Origin: Caballeronia udeis
Lineage (GTDB): Bacteria; Pseudomonadota; Gammaproteobacteria; Burkholderiales; Burkholderiaceae
DNA: 62,600 nucleotides
Direction of reading: 5' to 3'
NCBI RefSeq assembly: GCF_001544555.2
Contig: NZ_FCOK02000058.1
Coordinates: forward strand, 1-62,600
In this document: in pieces, positions 43,971 to 53,455 of the stretch
Layout of the letters: each line of letters begins with the position of its first letter
Position numbering within the stretch: position 1 is the stretch's first letter
Program-made: the position numbers and the translations under genes
Notes under the pieces: model-generated
What the model was told of the DNA's origin: nothing
The model's database searches: none
Seen by the model: only the letters and a program-made list of their open reading frames with translations

Positions 43971-45635
43971 TTAGACTTCGCTGCGCTTGAGCAAGTAATC
44001 GAGCCCACCCATGCGATACCACCGATAACCGTAAGGCTCGAGAACGACGCTATGGCGGCCATCGGCGGCCACTTGGCTGTGGTCGTCGGACAGAAGGTTG
44101 ACAAGGATGTCCTCGCCGGGATTCGCACAGCCCGACTTGAACTTTACCGTGCACGCCTCGGCGCTGAAGTTATGCACGCACAAGACCGAATTGTTACGCC
44201 AGTCGTAGCGCAGGGCGAGCACATCGTTGCGGGAAGCGCGTAAAACCGCGAAGTCGCCCCAACTGATCTCCGGGACCTCTCGACGCATGCGGATCATGCG
44301 CTCCGTCCAGTTCAGGAACGAGTTGGGATCGCGCCGCTGATCCGCAACATTGACCCGTTCGTAACCGTACGGACCACCCGAAATGACTCGCGCGACCGGC
44401 CGCGCGTGCTGAGTGAAGCCTCCGTGTGGCTCGGTGGACCACTGCATCGGCGTGCGGGCGCATTCACGTTCCGGCAGGCGCAGATCGTCACCCATGCCGA
44501 TTTCATCGCCGTATCGGACTACTGGGGTCCCCGGCAGCGTCAGCATCAGGCTGTAAGCGAGTTCAAGACGTCGCCGGTCGCCCGAGAGCATCGGCGCAAT
44601 TCTTCTGCGGATGCCTCTTTCGTAAAGCTGCATGTCCGGATCCGGACCGAAGGCCGCGAACACGGTGGCGCGTTGGTCAGGCGTCAGGCGACCGAGATCG
44701 AGTTCATCATGGTTGCGCAGGAACACGCCCCACTGCGCCGTCGGTGGTCGAGGCCGGGTCGCCATCAGCGCCTTCTTCAGCGGTGCCGTGTCCGCGCTTG
44801 CGAGTGTGTAGAACGTATTTTGGTTGACCTGAAAATTGAACATCATCTGAAGGCGCTCGCCGTCATCGCCAAAATATTCCAGGTCGGTATCGGGCAACAC
44901 GTTCGCCTCGGCAAGGATGATCGCGTCCCCCTTGCGCCACTGCAAGAACTCCCGGAAGGTTCGCAGCATGTTGTACTGCTCGACCGGTTTCCCGACCTTG
45001 GCGCCCTTCGTCGATATTACGAAGGGTACGGCGTCCATCCGGAAACCCGACACGCCAAGTTGGATCCAGAAGCCCATCACTTTCAGTATTTCCGCTTGTA
45101 CATGCGGGTTTGCCGTATTCAAGTCGGGCTGAAAATCGTAAAAACGATGAAAGTACCAAAGTGCTGCCTGCTTGTCGTACGTCCACGTCGACTTCTGGAC
45201 GCCGGGGAACACGATTCCGTCCTTGGCGTTACGCGGCTTCTTGTCGGACCACACATACCAGTTGCGATATTTCGAGTCAGGATCGCTACGTGCTTCGCGG
45301 AACCATGCGTGCTGATCGGACGTGTGGTTGACCACGAGATCGATCATGACTCGCAGGCCGCGTTGATGACAGGCATGCGCGAATTCGGCGAAATCGCCGA
45401 GCGTGCCGTAGCGGGGATCGACGTTGTAGTAGTCCGAGATGTCGTAGCCGTTATCAAGGCCGGGCGACGGCTGGAACGGCATCAGCCAGATAGTGGTAAT
45501 TCCGAGGCCTTGCAGATAATCAAGGCGGCGGATAAGGCCCTGGAAGTCCCCAACGCCGTCGCCGTTCGCGTCCATAAACGTGCCGACCGAGAGACAATAG
45601 ACGACTGCATTTTTGTACCAGAGATCGTTTAGCAT
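43971..45635 (-). CDS. GH13 alpha-glucan enzyme, trehalose-synthase-like
   Basis: 554 residues, one GH13 (beta/alpha)8 barrel plus a C-terminal beta-domain. The catalytic set is complete: nucleophile Asp201 in GFRMDAVP, acid/base Glu243 in ILAEAN, transition-state stabiliser Asp310 in RNHDELD. The start (YKNAVVYCLSVGTFMDANGDGVGDF) and PDQRATVFAAFGPDPDMQLYERGIRRRIAPML are typical of the trehalose synthase branch (GH13_16). It lacks the maltokinase part. Interconverts maltose and trehalose, or hydrolyses glucans; choice is inferred. Divergent from an alpha-glucosidase gene, 50 bases away. Confidence 0.87.
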   Translation of the reverse strand: MLNDLWYKNAVVYCLSVGTFMDANGDGVGDFQGLIRRLDYLQGLGITTIWLMPFQPSPGLDNGYDISDYYNVDPRYGTLGDFAEFAHACHQRGLRVMIDLVVNHTSDQHAWFREARSDPDSKYRNWYVWSDKKPRNAKDGIVFPGVQKSTWTYDKQAALWYFHRFYDFQPDLNTANPHVQAEILKVMGFWIQLGVSGFRMDAVPFVISTKGAKVGKPVEQYNMLRTFREFLQWRKGDAIILAEANVLPDTDLEYFGDDGERLQMMFNFQVNQNTFYTLASADTAPLKKALMATRPRPPTAQWGVFLRNHDELDLGRLTPDQRATVFAAFGPDPDMQLYERGIRRRIAPMLSGDRRRLELAYSLMLTLPGTPVVRYGDEIGMGDDLRLPERECARTPMQWSTEPHGGFTQHARPVARVISGGPYGYERVNVADQRRDPNSFLNWTERMIRMRREVPEISWGDFAVLRASRNDVLALRYDWRNNSVLCVHNFSAEACTVKFKSGCANPGEDILVNLLSDDHSQVAADGRHSVVLEPYGYRWYRMGGLDYLLKRSEV

Positions 45636-45685
45636 TCAGTCTCCTCGTTGGTTGCAACCTGCTCGAAACGAATAGAGGAACGGCA

Positions 45686-47275
45686 ATGTCAGACTTGGCG
45701 TGGTGGCAGCGAGGCGTGATCTATCAGGTTTATCCGCGATCTTTTCAGGACGAAAACGGCGACGGAGTCGGCGATCTTGCGGGCATCACGGCGCGTCTGC
45801 ACTACCTCAGAGCGCTTGGCGTGGACGCCATATGGATCTCGCCGGTCTACCCGTCGCCGATGGTCGACTTCGGCTACGATGTCGCCGACTATTGCGCCAT
45901 CGCGCCGGTGTTCGGAACGCTCGGCGACTTTGACCGGCTCGTGGTACATGCGCATGAACTGGGCCTGAAGGTCTTGCTTGATTTTGTTCCCAATCATTCC
46001 TCCGACAAGCATCCGTGGTTTATGGACAGCCGCTCATCACGCGATAACCCCAAGCGCGACTGGTATCTGTGGCGCGATCCCGCGCCCGATGGCGGACCAC
46101 CGAACAACTGGCTAAGTCGCATGGGCGGTTCGGCTTGGGAAAAGGACACCGTCACCGGCCAATATTATTATCACGCGTTCCTGCGCGAGCAGCCCGATCT
46201 CAACTGGCGCAATGCCGACGTACGCACGGCGATGGACCGTGTCTTGCGGTTCTGGCTGGATCGCGGCGTCGATGGCTTTCGCGTCGATGTGCTTTGGTTG
46301 CTGATCAAGGACGCTCTTTTCCGCGACAATCCGCCGAACCCGCAGTTCAAGGCCGGCGAACCCGATCATCATCGGCAATTGCAGACCTATACGGAAGATC
46401 AACCCGAAGTCCATGACATCGTCCGGTCGATGCGCGCGACCCTCGACGAATACGGCGAGCGCGTCCTTATCGGCGAGATTTATTTGCCCGTGCCTCAACT
46501 TGTCAGCTACTACGGACCGAACGGCGACGGTACGAACATGCCGTTCAACTTTCAACTTATAAACGCGCCCTGGAACGCGACGGAGATTGCGCGGATCGTT
46601 TCCGAATACGACCACGCGCTTCCTTTGCATGCATGGCCGAACTGGGTGCTCGGTAATCACGACAACCGGCGTGTCGCGTCGCGCATCGGCCCGCGCCAGG
46701 CGCGAGTCGCCGCAATGTTGCTGCTAACCCTGCGCGGCACGCCCACGCTCTACTACGGCGATGAGATCGCCATGGCCGATGGAGTGATTCCACCCGATCG
46801 CGTGCAGGATCCTGCCGAGCTGCGACAGCCCGGCATCGGTCAGGGCCGCGACCCGGAACGAACGCCCATGCAATGGGACGGGTCGCCGAACGCCGGCTTT
46901 TCGAGCGGTGTGCCGTGGTTGCCAATAAGCGGTGGCGATGGCATCAACGTCGTTCATCAGGATGGCAAGGCATCGTCGATGTTGACGTTTTACAGATGCT
47001 TGCTTGCGTTGCGCAGAAGCGAACGGGCATTGGTGGAAGGAGCGATGGAACGGGTTGTATCCAGCGGGAACGTACACACCTATGAACGCCGCCTGGGCGG
47101 CGACCGGCTTTTTATCGCGTTGAACATGGCCGGTGCGGATGCGCCGGTGGAAGCGCCCGAGGGAACCCTGCTGTTGTCGACCACGGAAGGTCATGAGGGC
47201 AAGCGAATCGAAGGACCCAGCCTGCTACTCGCCGGCGACGAAGGCATCGTCATTCGTGCTTCGAAACCAACTTAG
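45686..47275 (+). CDS. GH13 alpha-glucosidase (oligo-1,6-glucosidase-like)
   Basis: 529 residues. Catalytic residues Asp201 (GFRVDVLW), Glu264 (LIGEIYLP) and Asp326 (LGNHDNRR) are in the usual GH13 regions, with the QxPDLN segment (LREQPDLNWRN) of the GH13_17/23/31 alpha-glucosidases and sucrose-processing enzymes. The C-terminal ALNMAGADAPV beta domain is present. Cytoplasmic (no signal). Releases glucose from maltose/isomaltose-type sugars. Together with the divergent enzyme it handles maltose or trehalose, useful in osmotic stress. Confidence 0.92.
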   Translation: MSDLAWWQRGVIYQVYPRSFQDENGDGVGDLAGITARLHYLRALGVDAIWISPVYPSPMVDFGYDVADYCAIAPVFGTLGDFDRLVVHAHELGLKVLLDFVPNHSSDKHPWFMDSRSSRDNPKRDWYLWRDPAPDGGPPNNWLSRMGGSAWEKDTVTGQYYYHAFLREQPDLNWRNADVRTAMDRVLRFWLDRGVDGFRVDVLWLLIKDALFRDNPPNPQFKAGEPDHHRQLQTYTEDQPEVHDIVRSMRATLDEYGERVLIGEIYLPVPQLVSYYGPNGDGTNMPFNFQLINAPWNATEIARIVSEYDHALPLHAWPNWVLGNHDNRRVASRIGPRQARVAAMLLLTLRGTPTLYYGDEIAMADGVIPPDRVQDPAELRQPGIGQGRDPERTPMQWDGSPNAGFSSGVPWLPISGGDGINVVHQDGKASSMLTFYRCLLALRRSERALVEGAMERVVSSGNVHTYERRLGGDRLFIALNMAGADAPVEAPEGTLLLSTTEGHEGKRIEGPSLLLAGDEGIVIRASKPT

Positions 47276-47298
47276 CGTGCGTCTGAACGTGTACTGGA

Positions 47299-47649
47299 TT
47301 AACCGTCAGCTTGCCCTGCTAGCAGCGTACTTTCCTTCGCTCGCAGTTCGTCACTATGAAAAAAGCTGATTTCGCCGATCCGGAGAACGTGCTTCGCGGC
47401 GATTGAACTGGGCGGAAGACGCGGGCGCGGTGAGATCAATACCGGTAAAGGTGGTGCCGCGGGCAGAGGCGACGAGGATAGTTCGTGGTAAGTGTGAATC
47501 ATGATCGCCTCCATTGTGCCTCCCGCAGACAAACCCGCGACATAGACGCGATCCGCATCGACGGCGTGGCTCGTCATCACCTCGCGCGCGATACCTGTGA
47601 TCAGCGATGGCTCGCATTTGTCGTAGACCACATTCGCAGCCACGCCCAA
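47299..47649 (-). pseudogene. PHB depolymerase-family esterase relic
   Basis: A fragment with SLITGIAREVMTSHAVDADR and the nucleophile elbow VYVAGLSAGGTM of LpqC/PHB depolymerase-type esterases. The part before it is missing (the frame abuts the next gene) and the part after it is a low-complexity Pro/Leu stretch in the wrong frame, so Asp and His of the triad are gone. Confidence 0.7.
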
Positions 47650-47655
47650 AGGCCA

Positions 47656-48465
47656 TCAGACAGTTTCAGGGGTCGAAGAAACCTGCAACCAGCTGTTCGC
47701 CCTCGTTGCCACCTCTTTTTTCGCGGGTTCGCGGTGGGCGTAGTCGAGAGTCATGCGTAAATAGTCATAGCTCTTGCGGATCGCATTGCGTACCCTGGTG
47801 ATCGACTCCGGCGACGGATTGGTTCCAAGCAGCGTTGCGATAATGTCAAGTGCCATCCACGGATGCTCATCATCGTAATGCGCGTGCACATGAAGCCACC
47901 GCATGGCCGATTTGCGGATCGGTTCGGGAAACGTAAGTGCGTAAGTATCTTCCGAGCAAACCATGCAGGAGAACTCGCCCGTTGCACCCTCGACCGCATA
48001 GTTCGTGGCCGCCATGGCTACCGCGAGGTCGTCAATCACGCTGACGTGCCCACACCAATGCGCAAGCGCGTGCATTTCGCTGGGCACTTCCTTATTCAAG
48101 ACTTCGTGCATCGTGAGGCCTGACGCCGACGCCCACTGAAGCCAATGCTTCGCGTGCATGTTCTCTACGCGAATGTTTTGAATGAGATAGGAACGAGCCA
48201 TCGTCTCGCCCCGCGACGTCCCAAATCGGGCCTTCATCAAGTTCGACGCCATGAACTGCGGGAACTGCTCGATCACCGGAAAAAAACCAGCCAGGAAACG
48301 ATGTGTGCTTTCAATGTCCAGCGTTGCGTCCTTCATCGCCCTGCAGAATGGATGGCCAAGTGCAACTGACTTTTGTTCTTCGCAGTCTGCGACTACGCCC
48401 TGCAACCATTCCGGATAACTTTTGATGTCTTTCAATTCGCCGGATCGAATAAAATCAGTGCTCAT
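47656..48465 (-). CDS. haem-oxygenase-fold protein, putative diiron oxidase (TenA/PqqC-like)
   Basis: 269 residues, all helical, in the TenA/PqqC/CADD fold. Conserved acids and histidines form a metal set: Glu101-x2-His104 (RVENMHAKHW), Glu164, and His194-x3-Asp198-x2-His201 (HVHAHYDDEHPW), the spacing seen in the haem-oxygenase-like diiron oxidase (HDO) family such as CADD. Known members carry out oxidative cleavage or decarboxylation of amino-acid or fatty-acid substrates. ATG 48465 is likelier than an earlier in-frame codon. It lies between an esterase relic and a c-di-GMP enzyme; substrate unknown. Confidence 0.75.
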   Translation of the reverse strand: MSTDFIRSGELKDIKSYPEWLQGVVADCEEQKSVALGHPFCRAMKDATLDIESTHRFLAGFFPVIEQFPQFMASNLMKARFGTSRGETMARSYLIQNIRVENMHAKHWLQWASASGLTMHEVLNKEVPSEMHALAHWCGHVSVIDDLAVAMAATNYAVEGATGEFSCMVCSEDTYALTFPEPIRKSAMRWLHVHAHYDDEHPWMALDIIATLLGTNPSPESITRVRNAIRKSYDYLRMTLDYAHREPAKKEVATRANSWLQVSSTPETV

Positions 48466-48675
48466 AGGTTCATCTCGCAGGAGGGGCTCGCATTTATCGA
48501 CAACGCTCAAGCGAAGTCGGATATCCGGGTGGATAGACTATGCAAGTTTTGCAGAGATAATGTATCAGCAATATTAAGCAGCGCACACTTTATATAAAAT
48601 ATCGGAATATTATTGTTCAGACAATAAGACCCCGATGCAATCGAGGCCTCGTCGAGAAGAAGAGCCGATATTCGA

Positions 48676-51162
48676 TTATGGAACCACAGTCGGCTCAACG
48701 GAAATTAAGCGCTGGGGCTCGGTCCAGGGAGCGGGGCGCCCAATAAAATAACCTTGCGCATAATCGACACCATACTTCTTGAGCAATTCTACGATATCTG
48801 CGTTTTCAACATATTCCGCAATAGTTTGACATCCTAATGAGTGCCCAATGTCATTGATCGCGATGACCATATCCTGACTGACGGTGTCTTGAGGTAGATT
48901 TTTGACGAATGCACCGTCGATCTTCAGATAGTCGACCGGAAGGTGTTTTAGATATCCGAACGACGACATGCCAGCGCCAAAATCGTCCAACGCGAAATGG
49001 CAACCTAGAATACTCAGTTCATTCATGAAGTGCACAGCGGACAGGAGGTTGCTGATTGCCGCTGTTTCGGTGATTTCAAAGCACAACAAGTGTGCGGCAA
49101 TACCATTCTCCCTAATCTGTTCGACAACGTAGTGCAAGAAACGTGCGTCGCCGACAGAAGCTCCGGAAAGGTTGATTGCATACTCGCTATATTGCTTGGC
49201 CGGAGTGCGTGAGAGAGCACGCAACGCCGTGCGCACGACCCAGCGATCTATAGTAGTCATCAGGCCGTAGCGTTCGGCAGCAGGTATGAACTTGTCGGGG
49301 GTGATGGCCGGGCCGCCCTGCGTGTCGATCATGCGGAGCAGCAATTCGACCTTGTTCAGACCGCCCACCTGCTGGTCTCCCGTATGAAGGTTGCGAATCG
49401 GCTGTGCATAAAGACAAAACAGGTCATGTTCGAGTGCATGCTTCAGACGTCGCGCCCAGGACGCTTCGTTAGCATGAGTGGCAAGGTCGCTATCATTCAG
49501 GTCAGCCTCTTGAATGCGATCTCTGCCTCGCTCCTTAGCAACGAAGCAAGCAATATCGGTCAGGTGCATCGCCGATTCTGCCGTGATGCCCGGCTCGTCC
49601 AGCACCAGAAGCCCGATGCTCAGGCTCGTCTTGAACTGCTGTGCTTCCCATTGATAGCAGAATGTATTCGCCGAGTGCAGGAGCTCATCGGCCAATGTCA
49701 TGGCCCGCGCCCGATCGTACCCTCTGAGCAATGCACCGAATTCATCGCCGCCCAGCCGCCCAAAGGTGTCCCCTGCACGGAAGATTTTCGACAGATGAGT
49801 CGAGATTGCGCGAAGCATGCCATCGCCCGCAGCATGACCGCAGGTGTCGTTGACGATCTTGAAGCGGTCGAGGTCAAACACCAGCAACACGTCGTACACC
49901 GCGACATTGAGGTGCTTCACGTCAGCGAGTGAAGCAGCGAGCTGTCGTTCGAACTCCGAGCGATTGACCAGGTCGGTAAGACTATCGTGTGATGCTTGCC
50001 ACGCGAGGCTTCTTATGTACTCTTTCTCGCGTGTCATGTTTCGCAGGATGATCACGTAACCATGATGCCCGTCGTTTGAACCGTCCACGTCACTCAGGTA
50101 AAAAGGCGATCCGGTGATGCGCGACACCACGGCCCTTACATGGACTTCGATACCGCTATAAGAGACAAGGATCATCTCAACGAACTGGTCGTCGAGATGA
50201 TCCCCTGGCAAGCGGTCGCTAGCGAGCTTGGCGAGCATTTTCTCTGGTTCGCGTGAGCGTTCGTACAGCAGGGAAAAGGCATCGGAAAACGGGCGCCCCA
50301 GACATAAAGCGCTCGTCGTGCAAAGGATACGTTCAGCTGCGGGGTTGATGAACTCAATCTCTCCCGACAGACTTGTCGCAATCACCGCCTCTCCGATCGA
50401 GCCCAGCGTGGCCTTGGCTCGCGCTTCGCTGTGCCGCAAAGCCCTCTCGGTGCGTTTTCGCTGAACCACCAGCCGGCGGACATGCCAGACGGTGAGCAGC
50501 ATCAACACGGTCGCGGCCGCAAGATCGACCATGAGCAACAGGAATGCGACCTTGCGAAACGTCGAACTCAACTCGTAAGAAAAGCCTCGGGAAAGCGGCG
50601 CAACATCTTCGTTGATCTGAAAAATTTCCTTTTGCAGCTCTACGAGTCCGACATCAGCTCCCGACCGGTCCGAAAACCGGCGATGAAGCCGACTGGCGAC
50701 CTGTCCCAGCTTGTCCATGTGAACGTCGCTACGCTTCCAGAGGTCCATTGCATCCTGGAGGTAACTGACATGGCGAAAGATCCGATACACCCATGCGGCG
50801 CTCACCACGTCCGACCGGGCAAAGCCGCCCATGACCAGTTCGTCTTCCGCCGTGTGCATATCGGTTTGCGTACGGTCAAGAATGTCGCGAGCCCGCCTCA
50901 AGTGCAGGAGACCCTCCATCGCCTCAGTGTGCCGCTGATACAGCACTTCATCGCCGCTTTCTGCATACAGGTGCAAGAAAAACGTCGCGTCCTTCTCGCC
51001 CTTTGACCAAACGCTTTCGGCGCCGATATAGGCGCGCAGCGACGACATGATGTCGATACTGACGGCGGCCAGGGTGACGAGAATCAGGATTACCATCAGG
51101 AAAGGCCACACAAGGCGGATGACCTGATTGGCATCGCTATGGGGCACATGTTTAACGCGCAT
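48676..51162 (-). CDS. membrane PAS-GGDEF-EAL c-di-GMP enzyme
   Basis: 828 residues. Membrane helix at 18-38, a helical periplasmic sensor at about 45-200, membrane helix at 206-226, a PAS domain at 240-380 (LGSIGEAVIATSLSGEIEFINPAAERIL), GGDEF at about 385-550 with an intact GGDEF motif (471-475) and a product-inhibition RxxD (462-465), and EAL at 570-825 with motif ELL (606-608), NLSG, EITET, DDFGAG (726-731), YLKIDG and QGYFIGRP. Both c-di-GMP synthesis and breakdown residues seem intact, the EAL signature being ELL. The periplasmic part probably senses an envelope cue. Confidence 0.94.
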   Translation of the reverse strand: MRVKHVPHSDANQVIRLVWPFLMVILILVTLAAVSIDIMSSLRAYIGAESVWSKGEKDATFFLHLYAESGDEVLYQRHTEAMEGLLHLRRARDILDRTQTDMHTAEDELVMGGFARSDVVSAAWVYRIFRHVSYLQDAMDLWKRSDVHMDKLGQVASRLHRRFSDRSGADVGLVELQKEIFQINEDVAPLSRGFSYELSSTFRKVAFLLLMVDLAAATVLMLLTVWHVRRLVVQRKRTERALRHSEARAKATLGSIGEAVIATSLSGEIEFINPAAERILCTTSALCLGRPFSDAFSLLYERSREPEKMLAKLASDRLPGDHLDDQFVEMILVSYSGIEVHVRAVVSRITGSPFYLSDVDGSNDGHHGYVIILRNMTREKEYIRSLAWQASHDSLTDLVNRSEFERQLAASLADVKHLNVAVYDVLLVFDLDRFKIVNDTCGHAAGDGMLRAISTHLSKIFRAGDTFGRLGGDEFGALLRGYDRARAMTLADELLHSANTFCYQWEAQQFKTSLSIGLLVLDEPGITAESAMHLTDIACFVAKERGRDRIQEADLNDSDLATHANEASWARRLKHALEHDLFCLYAQPIRNLHTGDQQVGGLNKVELLLRMIDTQGGPAITPDKFIPAAERYGLMTTIDRWVVRTALRALSRTPAKQYSEYAINLSGASVGDARFLHYVVEQIRENGIAAHLLCFEITETAAISNLLSAVHFMNELSILGCHFALDDFGAGMSSFGYLKHLPVDYLKIDGAFVKNLPQDTVSQDMVIAINDIGHSLGCQTIAEYVENADIVELLKKYGVDYAQGYFIGRPAPWTEPQRLISVEPTVVP

Positions 51163-51525
51163 GTATGTGTTCCGTTAGTACCTCGCTTCGCTTTCCTAAA
51201 TGGCGATAGCAACTGCGTCGACGGGAATGACGTCGATCCGCGGCTACGGGGATCAACGTCAACCCAGCTTCGAACAAGCTATCTATCCAGGACCCGGCAG
51301 CGACGTCCAACCCGCTAGTTGCCGTTCAAAAATCTGGGAGCGGCCGCCTTTTCTCGGTAACGCGTAGATAATTTGGCCGTCGATTCGGCACAACCCTCAT
51401 GTAGAACGTCATATTTCAGGAATTCTTTAGCCCGGCGGTTGATCGGTCGCGCCAACAGAGCCTGCTGTGGTCGCTCGGTCTCGCAGAAGGTCCTGCCACA
51501 GTGCATCACAGGTGATGCGCCAGGT
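51163..51525. other. 363-base interval
   Basis: Between the c-di-GMP enzyme and the CRP-FliG gene, which face the same way. No open frame, hairpin or repeat is convincing; it presumably carries the c-di-GMP enzyme promoter. Confidence 0.5.
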
Positions 51526-52791
51526 TTAAATAGAAAGCCGCACGGGCGGGATTGTCGCGCCGGTTTTGATGGACTTAAGCAACCGGATGAATCTCCGACT
51601 GATATCGTCTATCTCGATCGGATCGATCATAGGATTGCTTCGAATGATCCGCGACACCTCGTGTTGCCGGGCTTTGGTCATGACCCACAACAGGCGCTCG
51701 GAAACCGCGCGATTGGTCGCCGAGACAAGCATTTTGGCAAGGTCGGAGGGGTCGAAAGCGTTGACTGTGTCGAAGAGCGTGCGGTCGTCGATGAATTCAA
51801 TGTCGGCCAGCGATTCGTATTCGTTGGTGGACCGCGGCGGTTTCTTCGAACTGGTGGGGATGCCGTTATGCTCGCGAGACAGCTTGTCCAGCAGCAACTG
51901 CTTTTCGATGCCGATAAGCGCGTCGAGGTTCGTCAAGCCGGCCTGTTCCAGTTCCGTCACGATCGAGATGCCAAGGCTATGGTCCGCGGACCGCTGCGAT
52001 GATTCGACGATTCGCCCGGGATTGAAAACGATGACCTGCCGTTCGGCGGTGTCGTCAGCCGTGGGAGAGGCCACGTCGTCGTCGAAGTCCCCACGCGCCG
52101 TTTCAAACGCGATCAGATTCAACGTTTCCATACGTCTGAACATTGCCATAATGTGCATGCGAGGATGGCCGATTATGGCCTGGCATTGCCTGAAGGCATC
52201 GGTGAATGAGATAGACACATTCTCCGAGCTCGGATGACGCCGTGCGTCTTGGCTTTCGGCCCGCGCCATCAGACTCAGCAAATTGGCATAGGAGACCATG
52301 CCATGCAAAAGATCGGCATTCGTGTGCGCCGGGAGGAATTCGTCAACTCGCTTGTTCCTGCGGATCAGGCTACGCATCAAGTGGCGAAGCAGGGGCGACA
52401 CGCGCTCCAGTTCAACTTCGACCGCCGTTGGGTCGATGACGATCAGCCGACAAAAGCTCAGGGCTCTAGCGGTTGATCCGCGCGGCTCGGACCGCAACAG
52501 CGCACATTCCCCGAAGCATTCGTCTTTCCCCAGGATCGCAAGCACCACTCGCCTTTCATCGCATCTGGTTGAGATCTCGATCTTGCCTTCGGCGATGACG
52601 TAGATGCAGGCGTTTCCTGCATACCCTTCCGAGTAAACGACTTCGCCCGCTGCGACGGCCCGAAATTGTGGTGCCTTTTCTTGGTGCAATGTATCCCCCG
52701 CTATGCCACTTATGCCGCCTGACCTAACGTTATCGATCGGGTCGGCTGATTTTTGTCGGAGACAATCGTCTTCTACAAGGGATAACGGCAT
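51526..52791 (-). CDS. CRP-like regulator fused to a FliG-like C-terminal domain
   Basis: 421 residues in three parts. A cyclic-nucleotide-binding domain at about 40-150 with the phosphate-binding cassette FGECALLRSEPRGSTARA. A wing-helix at about 190-262 in the CRP manner (SFTDAFRQCQAIIGHPRMHIMAMFRRMETLNLIAF, then VIVFNPGRIVES). A C-terminal 322-410 segment that follows the pattern of the flagellar switch protein FliG (LADIEFIDDRTLFDTV, LVSATNRAVSERLLWVM, EIDDISRRFIRLLKSIKTG). CRP-FliG fusions are not a common architecture. Located one gene from a c-di-GMP enzyme, which suggests a link to motility or surface signalling. Second-messenger ligand is not proven. Confidence 0.78.
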   Translation of the reverse strand: MPLSLVEDDCLRQKSADPIDNVRSGGISGIAGDTLHQEKAPQFRAVAAGEVVYSEGYAGNACIYVIAEGKIEISTRCDERRVVLAILGKDECFGECALLRSEPRGSTARALSFCRLIVIDPTAVEVELERVSPLLRHLMRSLIRRNKRVDEFLPAHTNADLLHGMVSYANLLSLMARAESQDARRHPSSENVSISFTDAFRQCQAIIGHPRMHIMAMFRRMETLNLIAFETARGDFDDDVASPTADDTAERQVIVFNPGRIVESSQRSADHSLGISIVTELEQAGLTNLDALIGIEKQLLLDKLSREHNGIPTSSKKPPRSTNEYESLADIEFIDDRTLFDTVNAFDPSDLAKMLVSATNRAVSERLLWVMTKARQHEVSRIIRSNPMIDPIEIDDISRRFIRLLKSIKTGATIPPVRLSI

Positions 52792-53455
52792 TCTCTTACG
52801 AACCCTTTAATTGCAGCAGGGATGTTCTTTTGACATATATCGATCGGGAATGGCGGGTTGGCCGTTGTATAGGGGCGCAAACATACAACTGACTACACAG
52901 AAGGTAGGATTAGCTCAACCGTGCGTTGTAGCGACGGAGCATTTGTATCAAGCAATTTTCGGCGTGCTGCCAGGAGAGCTCGGCGCCCACGTATTCGGAA
53001 GACAGGCTGAATGGAGAGGTGTGAACGGCGGTCAGAAAACGACACCCGATGGCGGCGTCAATCAGAAACGCTAAATGACTTGTTCTTCAGAACGGGTTTT
53101 TCGACGGCTTGCGGAGGTGCCGGTGGGCTAGTATCGTGCACGTCGGAAGGAGCCCAAAGGGCGAGTGCAGACGCACCTGGTGCATCTCACGTCTGAATGG
53201 GGGTGACGCAGGATTCGGTATGCGGTAGAAGAAGGTTTCACCTACCGCCGAACAAACGGGTCCGACTTCGACCCAACTGCCAGGTTCATTCCGGTGTGGA
53301 ACCCTACACGTGTGCGACAGGGCACAAGTGTGCGCCAAGTAATGCAGGCCGCGTCAGCCCTGTCGATATCGCATCGGGCATTGGCGGGCATTGACGGGCA
53401 TTCTCGATGCTGGCGTCAGTCCGACTGGTTGTATGCGCTTAGACCGAGTAGCCCA
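52792..53455. other. 664-base interval without a firm gene
   Basis: A plus-strand frame at 52811-53074 has no ribosome site and unlike composition. A TTGACA at 52832 may be a promoter element on the plus strand. No repeat is visible. Confidence 0.45.

Noticed and set aside
44406..45632. 408-codon plus-strand open frame
   Set aside because: Antisense to the GH13 gene, whose catalytic motifs are clear.
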